Source of the DNA: an uncultured Bacilli bacterium
Lineage (GTDB): Bacteria; Bacillota_I; Bacilli_A; RF39; UBA660
Assembly: GCA_934086255.1 (NCBI GenBank)
Contig: CAKOIB010000031.1
Coordinates: forward strand, 1 to 13,428
Direction of reading: 5' to 3'
Length of the DNA: 13,428 bases
The notes beneath the pieces were generated by a model that was given only the letters and a program-made list of their open reading frames with translations, was not told the origin of the DNA and did no database searches. The first letter of the stretch is position 1, and each line of letters opens with the position of its first letter. Both the position numbers and the translations under genes were made by a program. Positions 6,472 to 12,976 of this stretch are shown here, in pieces.

Positions 6472-8704
6472 AATTTAAATTAGAAATGACTGCGCGGGTG
6501 GAAAAATCAGTGTTTGCGTCACCACTGCTGTCAGAGTTGAACTCGAAGGCGCCAGCTTCAACACCATCATCGTAGTACCCGCCGCGCAGAACCCAAGGAC
6601 CAGAAGAATACACGAAGTTGGCTCTATCTGAATACCATAACGTATTTCTAGGTGGAACTGGCGCCATTTCTTTTGTTGCATCCCCTAGTTTTCCTCTTGT
6701 ATATTCTCTATTATCTTCTCCATAACTATATTTATCATAATATCTCTTACTTGGAAATGCATATGTTCCTGTAAATGATGTGTCATCACCATCTAAGATT
6801 CCTGTAAATGCTGAGTTTTGATTGTTGTAGGTTCCATAACCACTCGTTTGTTGTCCATTACTATATACCATATTACTCATCATATATTCAAACGCTCCAC
6901 CACTCATGTCATATACTCCATATACATTTCCTGTTGTTGATGCGCTTTGTCCTAATGCCGTAGTATAGGAATTACATGTGGTACCACTACTTGTTGAGCC
7001 TGCACTTTGTGGTCCACATCCTGTTGTATATGTATTTGCACTATTTATTGCAACTTCTTTATTTATTCCATATTTACTATGTGATAGGTATGCTACTGCT
7101 CCCCATTCCATATTCTTCATCATATGGGTTTCATCAGCGGTTGTAAAACCATATTTATTTCCACTTTCTCTCATCTTTTGTATTCCATTAAAGAATGTTC
7201 CTACTTGTGCCCCTGTCCATGATGTTACATTTGGCAATACCCTCGGTCTTATTGTTTGTAAGTTACATCCTTCTCCTACTGCCACATTATTTGAAGGTGT
7301 ACAACTAGTATCGCTTGATACTTCAAACTTTCCTACCCAGATTCCTGTTAGTTCTTCTCCTTCTTCTCTTATACTATTGTCATTCTTATCCCACCAGAAT
7401 GCTGGATGGGTATATGTTGATGTTCCTACTTTTAATCCTCCATTTGTTGTATCAGTACATGTTTCACTTGTACTACTAGTACCTGTTACTGCATCAGTAC
7501 ATTTTATTGTACCACTACTTTGAGTACCTTTTTCAAACTTAATATTAAATGACTGTGCACTAACATTTGTGCTAATAAAAGTTTTATCGAAAGTCAATTT
7601 GCTATGTTCTTCAACATATTCATTAAATGTCATAGTAATATAATTGGCCGTTTCTCCGTTTTTCCACGCTGTTACAACTTCTTCAGCCTCGGTTTCATTA
7701 GAAACCCAGCCATTACCAACCAGATCATTAACTAAATCATCATGATACTTATCTTTATACACATACTCATAACATTTAGGATTAGCAGATTCAGTCGGAT
7801 TTTTTATATTAGCACAAGTATTAAGCATTGTATACGTATATCTTGGTACCCATACCCACATAGTATTTATATCACTCATTGGTATTGTTGTTCCTGCATC
7901 TGCATTTAAATAAGTTTCTCTATTTGTATTTGTAACAGTTACAGCATTTGCCCACATCTTATTATCATAATCATACCATTTATTAGCTTCTTTAACATTA
8001 TTACTATCTGCTTTCTTCCAACTATCACTAGTACTATCATAATAAACTGGTATCATATTCGATGTAAGTTCTGGTGCATTTGCACCACTTACATCAAGTG
8101 ATACAGGTTTACTACTAGTAATATTACCACTGTTGATATTTACTCTAAATCTATAACTATAAGACTTTTCATTTAGTTTATTTGTATCAACTTTTTCATC
8201 TATCCATGCTCTAAGTCTATAACTAGTTACTACTTCTGCTTTATCATTCGAGAATACTTCATCTTGTGAATTAAGTACATAATTACTTAATTGATCTATT
8301 GTTGTAGGTTGTACCACTACTGTTTCTTTTCCGCTTTCCACTTTAGTAAGATATACTTTTATCTCACTATCACTTAAAGGGTTGTCTACTGTAATTGGTT
8401 CTAGCACTACTTTATAATTAATCTTCCTTTCTGTATCATCATTTGCTCTAGTCTTAATATAAGACAACACTTGAAAATCAAAATAATTAGTAAGTATTTT
8501 ACCCTCTGCATCTTTTATAGGTAATGCATTATCCATTCCTATTTCATTTGATTCAGTATAACTCATCTTAACTTGTCCAGATGATATACTATTATTACCT
8601 GTTAATAACTCGCTATTCCATAATGCGTAAGTACCAAATGATACTATTGCAATAGCAAATAAAGATAACGATATCGTCATTAACTTTTTCTTTTTGTTAT
8701 CCAT
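6470..8704 (-). CDS. Secreted TasA-like/FGE-like (C-type-lectin-type) protein, candidate DGR target
   Basis: A 744-residue protein. Residues 1-27 are a lysine-rich start plus hydrophobic segment, followed by GTYALWN (24-30) as in SipW-processed TasA/camelysin proteins. Residues about 35-200 are a beta-rich domain (SSGQVKMSY). A WVWVPRY motif lies at 283-289. The C-terminal part resembles the formylglycine-generating-enzyme/sulfatase domain: YDMSGGAFEYM (598-608) corresponds to the family YDMxGNVWEW, and RGG (707-709) with the final STRAV closes the fold. Catalytic FGE function is unlikely; such folds serve as ligand-binding displays in DGR variable proteins. The last ~62 codons use many NNC/NNT codons and far more G+C than the AT-rich body. 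AAAGGAGTG lies 5 nt before the ATG. It is monocistronic. A paralogue sits at 12788-13428. Confidence 0.88.
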   Translation of the reverse strand: MDNKKKKLMTISLSLFAIAIVSFGTYALWNSELLTGNNSISSGQVKMSYTESNEIGMDNALPIKDAEGKILTNYFDFQVLSYIKTRANDDTERKINYKVVLEPITVDNPLSDSEIKVYLTKVESGKETVVVQPTTIDQLSNYVLNSQDEVFSNDKAEVVTSYRLRAWIDEKVDTNKLNEKSYSYRFRVNINSGNITSSKPVSLDVSGANAPELTSNMIPVYYDSTSDSWKKADSNNVKEANKWYDYDNKMWANAVTVTNTNRETYLNADAGTTIPMSDINTMWVWVPRYTYTMLNTCANIKNPTESANPKCYEYVYKDKYHDDLVNDLVGNGWVSNETEAEEVVTAWKNGETANYITMTFNEYVEEHSKLTFDKTFISTNVSAQSFNIKFEKGTQSSGTIKCTDAVTGTSSTSETCTDTTNGGLKVGTSTYTHPAFWWDKNDNSIREEGEELTGIWVGKFEVSSDTSCTPSNNVAVGEGCNLQTIRPRVLPNVTSWTGAQVGTFFNGIQKMRESGNKYGFTTADETHMMKNMEWGAVAYLSHSKYGINKEVAINSANTYTTGCGPQSAGSTSSGTTCNSYTTALGQSASTTGNVYGVYDMSGGAFEYMMSNMVYSNGQQTSGYGTYNNQNSAFTGILDGDDTSFTGTYAFPSKRYYDKYSYGEDNREYTRGKLGDATKEMAPVPPRNTLWYSDRANFVYSSGPWVLRGGYYDDGVEAGAFEFNSDSSGDANTDFSTRAVISNLN
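6480..6664 (-). other. Candidate DGR variable region (VR1) at the 3' end of the 744-aa gene
   Basis: This covers roughly residues 681-741. The stretch switches abruptly from AT-rich codons to C/T-ending, G/C-rich codons (CGC GGC GGG TAC TAC; GGC GCC TTC GAG TTC). The corresponding part of the paralogue differs at most exposed positions but keeps the scaffold W..-RGG-Y-...AGAF.F...SG.A.T..S.RAV. The alternation of fixed scaffold and free positions is what adenine-directed mutagenesis of AAY codons produces. No template repeat was found in the window, so the boundaries are estimates. Confidence 0.5.
6665..7116 (-). repeat. Long direct repeat, copy A (shared with 12977-13428)
   Basis: This 452-nt segment of the 744-aa gene aligns with 12977-13428 without net length change (constant offset of 6312). 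Long stretches are identical, for example the DNA encoding TGTYAFPSKRYYDKYSYG, YTRGKLGDATKEMA and ASTTGNVYGVYDMSGG. Identity ends sharply at the start of the variable 3' segment. On the other side it runs to the window edge. Confidence 0.9.
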
Positions 8705-8727
8705 TATAACACTCCTTTACTATAACA

Positions 8728-8756
8728 ATAATACAATATTTTCATGCAATTTGCAA
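8728..8756 (-). promoter_or_regulatory. Sigma-A promoter of the 744-aa secreted-protein gene
   Basis: On the minus strand, -35 TTGCAA (8751-8756) and -10 TATTAT (8728-8733) have a 17-nt spacer. They lie about 24 nt before the start codon, leaving a short leader that contains the AAAGGAG ribosome binding site. Confidence 0.65.
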
Positions 8757-8776
8757 TTAGATTTTTCTAATATAAA

Positions 8777-8803
8777 ATTAAAAAAAGTACTTTTTCAAGC
8801 ACT
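8777..8803 (-). terminator. Terminator of the 332-aa hypothetical gene
   Basis: On the minus strand the stem AGTGCTT/AAGTACT (one G-U pair) with a GAAA loop is followed by seven T. It lies 3 nt past the stop codon. Confidence 0.85.
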
Positions 8804-8805
8804 AT

Positions 8806-9804
8806 TTATTTCGTTTTTGGTTTACTTAACATATCAAACATATCTTGTTGATATCCATCTTCAATAAGTATTGGCTCTTCTTTATTAGATAATTTATATT
8901 TTTTATCATCCTTATTCTTATAAACTTTTGCTAATCTTAATAAATCTATATAAGAATCAATTTCATATTTACTTTCAAAATCTTCTTTTAATATGTGAGT
9001 AATATTAGAAACTTTATTTAAATATAAGACAAAATCATCTTTTGAATACTTATCCTTATATTTGTCTGCATAATAAAGTGCCACTAATCTATAAAGTAAA
9101 TGTTTCTTATCCATAACTTTATTAATAGAGTCTATTCCTTTAATATCATTTGCTTTAAACCTCTCTAATATTTCTTCTTGTTTCATTTGATAAAATGCAT
9201 TATTTATACAACCAATGGTAGAACCATATCCTTTTTTATTACTATAATACTTAGGTAAATAATTGTTAAGTATATTAGATAGTTCATTTATTTTAAACTT
9301 AATAAAATCTTCATTATAAGAATCAAATAGTTCTAATTTTTCTTTTAATATTTTAAGTAAATATTCATTGCTATTTAATTGTTCAACATGAGTAAAAGGT
9401 TTTACTTTATATTCATCTTTATAGGCTTTTTTATAATGTTCTCCTTGTAATAAAGCATATCTTTTAATACCAACTTTATCTTCATAAAAATCAAGTGATC
9501 CTTGATCGTTTATATACTCTTCAAGGTGTAATAAAAATGTATAATAATACTCTAATACAGAAGAAGGCATATATTTATATAAAGAATACTTAGTTGATTT
9601 ATCAAACATATTATGTAAATCTTTAGAATAGTATCCTAAAAAACCAAAATTAAAATTGCTTTTTATTTCATTAAACATTTTATTGTTTTTAATGGTACGA
9701 TCATCAATAGTTATATACTCATTTTTATAACCAAGTCTATCTATTTTATTTATGATATCATTTTCTTTAGTCATTAGCTTACTTATTATTTCATTTTGAG
9801 TCAT
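8806..9804 (-). CDS. Hypothetical 332-residue protein
   Basis: I do not recognise this protein. It is soluble, lysine/tyrosine/aspartate rich and predicted by eye to be largely helical, with no signal peptide, membrane segment or clear catalytic motif. Notable parts are an N-terminal helix (about 1-30), a central Lys-rich region (about 120-150) and a C-terminal acidic end (EPILIEDGYQQDMFDML). I start it at the ATG at 9804 because AAGGTG lies 5 nt upstream; an in-frame ATG at 9834 adds ten residues but lacks such a site. It is a single-gene unit with its own terminator, between the variable secreted protein and the bacteriocin operon. Reverse transcriptase motifs (such as YxDD) are absent, so it is not the missing DGR enzyme. 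Confidence 0.75.
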   Translation of the reverse strand: MTQNEIISKLMTKENDIINKIDRLGYKNEYITIDDRTIKNNKMFNEIKSNFNFGFLGYYSKDLHNMFDKSTKYSLYKYMPSSVLEYYYTFLLHLEEYINDQGSLDFYEDKVGIKRYALLQGEHYKKAYKDEYKVKPFTHVEQLNSNEYLLKILKEKLELFDSYNEDFIKFKINELSNILNNYLPKYYSNKKGYGSTIGCINNAFYQMKQEEILERFKANDIKGIDSINKVMDKKHLLYRLVALYYADKYKDKYSKDDFVLYLNKVSNITHILKEDFESKYEIDSYIDLLRLAKVYKNKDDKKYKLSNKEEPILIEDGYQQDMFDMLSKPKTK

Positions 9805-9847
9805 AGTATCACCTTCATATAAATATGATAACATAAAAAGATAAGAA

Positions 9848-9876
9848 AGTATAACTAAAATGTTGTTATTTATAAA
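9848..9876 (-). promoter_or_regulatory. Possible promoter of the 332-aa hypothetical gene
   Basis: On the minus strand, TTTATA (9871-9876), a 17-nt spacer and TATACT (9848-9853) precede the start by about 44 nt. The -35 matches only 4 of 6 positions. Confidence 0.35.
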
Positions 9877-9900
9877 GAGTTTCCATATAAATATCCATAT

Positions 9901-9928
9901 AAAAACCCCACCAAAAAGTGGAGGTTTT
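9901..9928 (-). terminator. Terminator of the bacteriocin operon
   Basis: On the minus strand, AAAACC(T)CCAC pairs with GTGGGGTTTT (10 bp with one bulged T) around a T-rich loop, followed by T and an AT-rich tail. It lies 14 nt past the stop of the 49-aa frame and 150 nt past the stop of the 61-aa peptide, which supports the 49-aa frame being inside the transcript. Confidence 0.8.
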
Positions 9929-9941
9929 CATAAAGAAGAAA

Positions 9942-10091
9942 CTACATACATAAAAGTTTTCTAATTATTGTTCCATAAATCATACCTATTTTATATACAT
10001 AGTACATAACTTGTACTAATAAGGGAAAAGACAAGATTATTAAAATAGTTTGTATTTTTTTATTTTCTAATTTTTCTTTTAAAACTTGCAT
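9942..10091 (-). CDS. Small 49-residue membrane peptide, candidate bacteriocin immunity protein or third peptide
   Basis: The open frame starts with an ATG inside the 3' end of the 61-aa peptide gene (13-nt overlap) and ends just before the operon terminator. It encodes a lysine-rich N-terminus (KEKLENKK), a hydrophobic stretch (about residues 14-32) and a basic end. There is no double-glycine leader. Its YKIGMIYGTIIR (33-44) mirrors YDIGRGFGSSLR (40-51) of the preceding peptide: Y, I, G, G, S/T and R fall at identical spacings. Small basic membrane peptides encoded next to class II bacteriocins are often immunity proteins; that function is inferred from position and shape. The upstream ribosome binding site is weak (AAGAG about 10 nt away), so coupling to the previous gene would be needed. 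Confidence 0.5.
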   Translation of the reverse strand: MQVLKEKLENKKIQTILIILSFPLLVQVMYYVYKIGMIYGTIIRKLLCM

Positions 10092-10264
10092 AAGTTTTTA
10101 CTCTTAATTCTTCTAAGTGAAGAACCAAATCCTCTTCCTATATCGTATATAGTAGTAAAAGCTTGAGTAGCATATCTAATAAGCGAAGCAGTTATACTTA
10201 AACCACCATAGGTAGTTTTTAATTCATTGTTATTTATGACACTTAAGTGGTCTTGTGTACCCAT
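10079..10264 (-). CDS. Double-glycine-leader bacteriocin-like peptide 2
   Basis: A 61-residue precursor. The leader (residues 1-21) holds LSVINNNELKTTYGG, matching the LSxxEL-type leader cut after Gly-Gly by C39-peptidase ABC transporters. The 40-residue basic core contains GRGFG (43-47, a GxxxG motif), a hydrophobic/aromatic stretch (RYATQAFTTIY), SSLRRIKSK and a single Cys59. GGAG lies 6 nt before the ATG at 10264, inside the upstream peptide gene, with a 35-nt overlap between the two frames. Together with peptide 1 this looks like an unmodified two-peptide (class IIb) bacteriocin. A signalling peptide is an alternative. Confidence 0.8.
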   Translation of the reverse strand: MGTQDHLSVINNNELKTTYGGLSITASLIRYATQAFTTIYDIGRGFGSSLRRIKSKNLCKF

Positions 10265-10370
10265 CTAATGCTCCTACTCCGAAAATAAATGCTGCTATTG
10301 CTCCTATTATTGCCCATACTGATATGCCACCATAAGTTTTTCTTAATTCTTTGTTATTTAATTCTTTCAT
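10230..10370 (-). CDS. Double-glycine-leader bacteriocin-like peptide 1
   Basis: A 46-residue precursor: leader MKELNNKELRKTYGG (15 aa) and a 31-residue hydrophobic core beginning ISVWAIIGAIAAF. The core contains GALDG (33-37, GxxxG) and ends GYTRPLKCHK with one cysteine. AGGAGG (10378-10383) lies 7 nt before the ATG. The start codon lies inside the 3' end of the ABC transporter gene (17-nt overlap) and its own end overlaps the next peptide by 35 nt. The NN-x-EL-x-x-TYGG leader is nearly the same as that of peptide 2, so both are presumably processed and exported by the adjacent C39 transporter. The single GxxxG-containing helix fits a class IIb bacteriocin subunit, which would pair with peptide 2 in target membranes. 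Short genes like this are easily missed. Confidence 0.82.
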   Translation of the reverse strand: MKELNNKELRKTYGGISVWAIIGAIAAFIFGVGALDGYTRPLKCHK

Positions 10371-12402
10371 TTACATTCCTCCTTTTTATTTTATAGATCT
10401 TATCAAATAAATCACTATTATCTTGTCTATGTGATATTAATATCACAGTTAAATATGGATAGTTATTAAAAATATTATTTAGTATTTTTCTTTCTTCTTC
10501 GATTGATATTTCATTAAAACTTTCATCTAGTATTAAGAAATCTTTTGCTCTTAATAAAGCTCTTGCTATTATTATTTTCTTTCTTTGTCCAGTTGATATG
10601 TTATTGCCATTTTCTTCTAAAAAGATGTTTAAGTAATTATCATTATTAAATGTCTTATCTAAAAGAGTTGTCTTACAGCATAATGATTGTTTTTCTTTGG
10701 AGTTGTTTATTAAATCTAAATTGCCTTTAATTGTAGTCTGAAAAAGGGTTTCATTTTGACTAACGTAAGTAATATTTCCTCTTATAAAAGAAAGACTTAA
10801 ATCATTGATATCAATATTATCAATCGTAATCTTACCATTAGTAACATTATGATTTCTAAGAAGTAATCTTATAATCGTAGACTTTCCTATACCAGAGTCT
10901 CCAGTTATAAAAACATTTTCATTTTCTTTTAATTTTAAGTTAAGATTACTAATAATAGTCTTATCATTCTTTATATAAGATACATTATTAAATATTATTT
11001 CTGTTATTTTATTAAACTTATTATTTGTTTTTTCTTCTTTATTCATTTCTAATATATCTAGTACTTTGTCTACTGATGTTTTATATATTTTTTTCATTGT
11101 AATGTTTTCATATGTATTACTAAGTAAACCAATGAATAAGTAAAATATATTACCTATTAATATGGTATTTGAAATACTAGTATTTATTGTTTTAACAATA
11201 AATACTGATATTATTATTACAAGTAAATAAAACATATCAATTAAATAATTATTTATTAAATCAAACTTATAATATTCTTTTAAATACTTTTTATTACTTT
11301 CTAAGGTAATACTATTATTATTGACTAAATTATCTATTATTTTATTTTCAATATTTAGGTTTTTAATGGTATTAAAAGATGTTAATGACTCATAAAGATA
11401 AGATGATGTTTTTATTTTCTTATCTTTTAAAACTTTATAGTTTTGATTGAGTTTTTCTTGATAGTTTAATGAAAGTATAAAAAGAATTATAATGATTATA
11501 ATAAAAATTATTACATAAAATATATTTATAAAAGATATATAGATCAAAATAAAGACAATAAATATTACATCTAAAACAGTAGATATTAGTATTTTACTAA
11601 TTATATCTTTAAAGTTTTCTATATCAGATATAAAAGTAGCGAGAGATCCAGATGTTGTTTCAATAAAATAATCATATGGGAGGTATAATAAGTGATTTAA
11701 AGTGGTTTTAGTAATTTCTTCATCTATATTATTATTAATTTCTATTAGCAATTTATTTTTCTGGAAATACATATATGTTTTAAATATTGTTATGTTTATA
11801 AAAACAATAAATATTATCAAAAGGTAATTAAATGATTTAGTATATCCAGATACAATGGTAGATAAGTAGTAATTAAATGCTAATGAAAAAAGTGAATAAA
11901 TTATAGATAAAAATATACTTTTAAATATATTTTCTTTGTTTAAAGAAAATATATTAAGGATTATGTTTTTTAGTCTTACATCTTTAGTCTTTTTAAACTT
12001 AGTATTAGAAAATATTATATATTTATTGGTTGTTATGGTCTCAAATACTGACCGGTCTATTTTTTTTAAACCATAACTAGGATCCATTACTAAAATATAA
12101 TTGTTTTCAATTTCTAAGATTACTATAAAATGATACATTTCTTTATCAATTATAGTATGGGCAATGCATGGTAAGCTTTCTTTCATGTTATCAATCTTTG
12201 CTGATACACCAAGTGCGTTAAGTCCAAGAGATTTACTTGATGTAATTAAATCATACATAGATACACCATATTTTTCTTTATTTATTAAAGATGTAAGTGA
12301 TGTTCTATTAATTCTTTTGTTATGAAGTAAGAAGATTGTTTGTAGGCATGCAATGCCACAGTCATAAGAATTAGTTTGTAAGGCATAGTTATATTTTTTC
12401 AC
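10354..12402 (-). CDS. C39-peptidase-containing bacteriocin ABC transporter
   Basis: A 682-residue half-transporter that cleaves double-glycine leaders and exports the mature peptide with ATP. The N-terminal C39 peptidase has Gln9, Cys15 (in YDCGIACL), His91 (YHFIV) and Asp107 (MDPSYG). A transmembrane region (about 155-440) has several long Ile/Phe-rich segments. The ATPase domain has Walker A GDSGIGKST (501-509), a Q-loop (Gln549), signature STGQR (603-607, a variant of LSGGQ), Walker B FLILDE (622-627) and a switch histidine (His658). Length is close to typical 700-720-residue family members. I use the GTG at 12402; AGAGGTG lies upstream at the normal distance. No HlyD-type accessory protein is beside it. 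Its end overlaps peptide 1. Confidence 0.95.
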   Translation of the reverse strand: MKKYNYALQTNSYDCGIACLQTIFLLHNKRINRTSLTSLINKEKYGVSMYDLITSSKSLGLNALGVSAKIDNMKESLPCIAHTIIDKEMYHFIVILEIENNYILVMDPSYGLKKIDRSVFETITTNKYIIFSNTKFKKTKDVRLKNIILNIFSLNKENIFKSIFLSIIYSLFSLAFNYYLSTIVSGYTKSFNYLLIIFIVFINITIFKTYMYFQKNKLLIEINNNIDEEITKTTLNHLLYLPYDYFIETTSGSLATFISDIENFKDIISKILISTVLDVIFIVFILIYISFINIFYVIIFIIIIIILFILSLNYQEKLNQNYKVLKDKKIKTSSYLYESLTSFNTIKNLNIENKIIDNLVNNNSITLESNKKYLKEYYKFDLINNYLIDMFYLLVIIISVFIVKTINTSISNTILIGNIFYLFIGLLSNTYENITMKKIYKTSVDKVLDILEMNKEEKTNNKFNKITEIIFNNVSYIKNDKTIISNLNLKLKENENVFITGDSGIGKSTIIRLLLRNHNVTNGKITIDNIDINDLSLSFIRGNITYVSQNETLFQTTIKGNLDLINNSKEKQSLCCKTTLLDKTFNNDNYLNIFLEENGNNISTGQRKKIIIARALLRAKDFLILDESFNEISIEEERKILNNIFNNYPYLTVILISHRQDNSDLFDKIYKIKRRNVNERIK

Positions 12403-12463
12403 CTATTATCACCTCTCATATATAATAGAACGCACTCTTTATAATATATTCCTTAAAGAAAAT

Positions 12464-12494
12464 AAAAAAAATACGTAGTTTACGTATCTTTTTT
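12464..12494. terminator. Bidirectional terminator between the variable gene and the bacteriocin operon
   Basis: Palindrome ATACGTA (12471-12477) and TACGTAT (12481-12487) with a 3-nt loop, flanked by seven A on the left and six T on the right. It fits termination of the minus-strand transcript of the variable gene. Confidence 0.75.
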
Positions 12495-12579
12495 ACATAT
12501 ATTTACACTTTTGTTTACATTATTAAGATTATTTTCCTTTTTAAAGGGAAATGGTAGATTTCAAAAACTTAACTACCTT

Positions 12580-12605
12580 TTCATTTTCTTATCAAAGAAA
12601 ATGAA
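12580..12605. repeat. Perfect 11-bp inverted repeat
   Basis: TTCATTTTCTT (12580-12590) and AAGAAAATGAA (12595-12605) with a 4-nt loop (ATCA). It lies in the long 3' region of the variable gene. No T-run follows on either strand, so it is not an obvious terminator. Confidence 0.75.
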
Positions 12606-12652
12606 GAGCACTCAATAAACCATTATTTTTCCTTTCTTTCTATTTTGCTATG

Positions 12653-12669
12653 CCAGTTCTTCGAACTGG
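12653..12669. repeat. GC-rich 7-bp inverted repeat
   Basis: CCAGTTC (12653-12659) and GAACTGG (12663-12669) with a 3-nt loop. It stands out from its AT-rich surroundings and adjoins the next inverted repeat. Confidence 0.7.
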
Positions 12670-12701
12670 GTCAGTACTGGTATTAAAGAGCCCGAACTGA
12701 C
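12670..12701. repeat. 6-bp inverted repeat adjoining the GC-rich hairpin
   Basis: GTCAGT (12670-12675) and ACTGAC (12696-12701); two further G-C pairs are possible beyond a bulge. With the neighbour at 12653-12669 it could form a two-hairpin RNA element. Confidence 0.5.
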
Positions 12702-12766
12702 ACCATCCTAGTTTTGTCACAACATCAATTATTTATTTCAAAAAGCAATTTATTCCATCCTGTCCC

Positions 12767-12789
12767 GACGGAGCAAGACTGACTTCGTC
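12767..12789. repeat. Hairpin overlapping the stop codon of the second variable gene
   Basis: GACGGAG (12767-12773) pairs with CTTCGTC (12783-12789) with one mismatch. Like the hairpin at 6454-6471, it ends right at the stop codon. A hairpin after the variable repeat is a known feature of DGRs; here it is short and imperfect. Confidence 0.4.
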
Positions 12790-12976
12790 ATTCGACCCCA
12801 AGAAGGACTGCACGGGCGGAGTGGTAAGTGCTAGCGTTACCGCTGTTATAGCTGAAGCTGAAGGCACCGGCGTTAGCATCACTGCCATAGTGCCCACCAC
12901 GAATGAACCAAGAGCTGGAGTCGCCAGGAAAGTAAGCGTAATCTCCATACCAGTTACCTGTTCCACTTGTAGGTGC
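12788..12976 (-). other. Candidate DGR variable region (VR2) in the partial paralogue
   Basis: This is the last ~60 codons of the partial gene. Codons are strongly NNC/NNT (GGT AAC GCT AGC ACT TAC CAC TCC), unlike the AT-rich body. The encoded scaffold SSSWFIRGGHYGSDANAGAF with the SARAVL end matches VR1 in pattern but not in the exposed residues. Relative to VR1 there are two single-residue length differences and many synonymous changes, so the two were not written from one template. GC-rich sequence continues about 35 nt past the stop codon. Confidence 0.5.

Larger units (their letters stand above)
12403..12787. other. 385-nt gap: 5' region of the bacteriocin operon and structured 3' region of the variable gene
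   Basis: No gene was recognised on either strand. 12403-12463 holds the leader of the transporter gene; I see no clear -35/-10 pair. 12464-12494 is a bidirectional terminator. 12495-12787 lies between that terminator and the stop of the variable gene and contains four hairpins listed separately. No stretch resembles an adenine-rich copy of the variable segment, so no template repeat is seen. Confidence 0.6.

Noticed and set aside
6475..6681. Open frames in a second register across both variable segments (also 12733-12993), both beginning MQQKKW.
   Set aside because: They are shadows. NNC/NNT codons place C or T at the middle of the shifted codon, which removes stop codons, and the upstream body is shared, so both begin alike. 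The main frame has domain support.
6978..7523. 181-codon open frame on the plus strand opposite the variable gene.
   Set aside because: It is antisense to a well-supported coding frame, has no ribosome binding site and no recognisable domain.
6470..8704. Annotation as a true formylglycine-generating enzyme.
   Set aside because: Only the scaffold motifs of the fold are present; the protein is secreted and the region that should be conserved is variable, so enzymatic activity is not supported.
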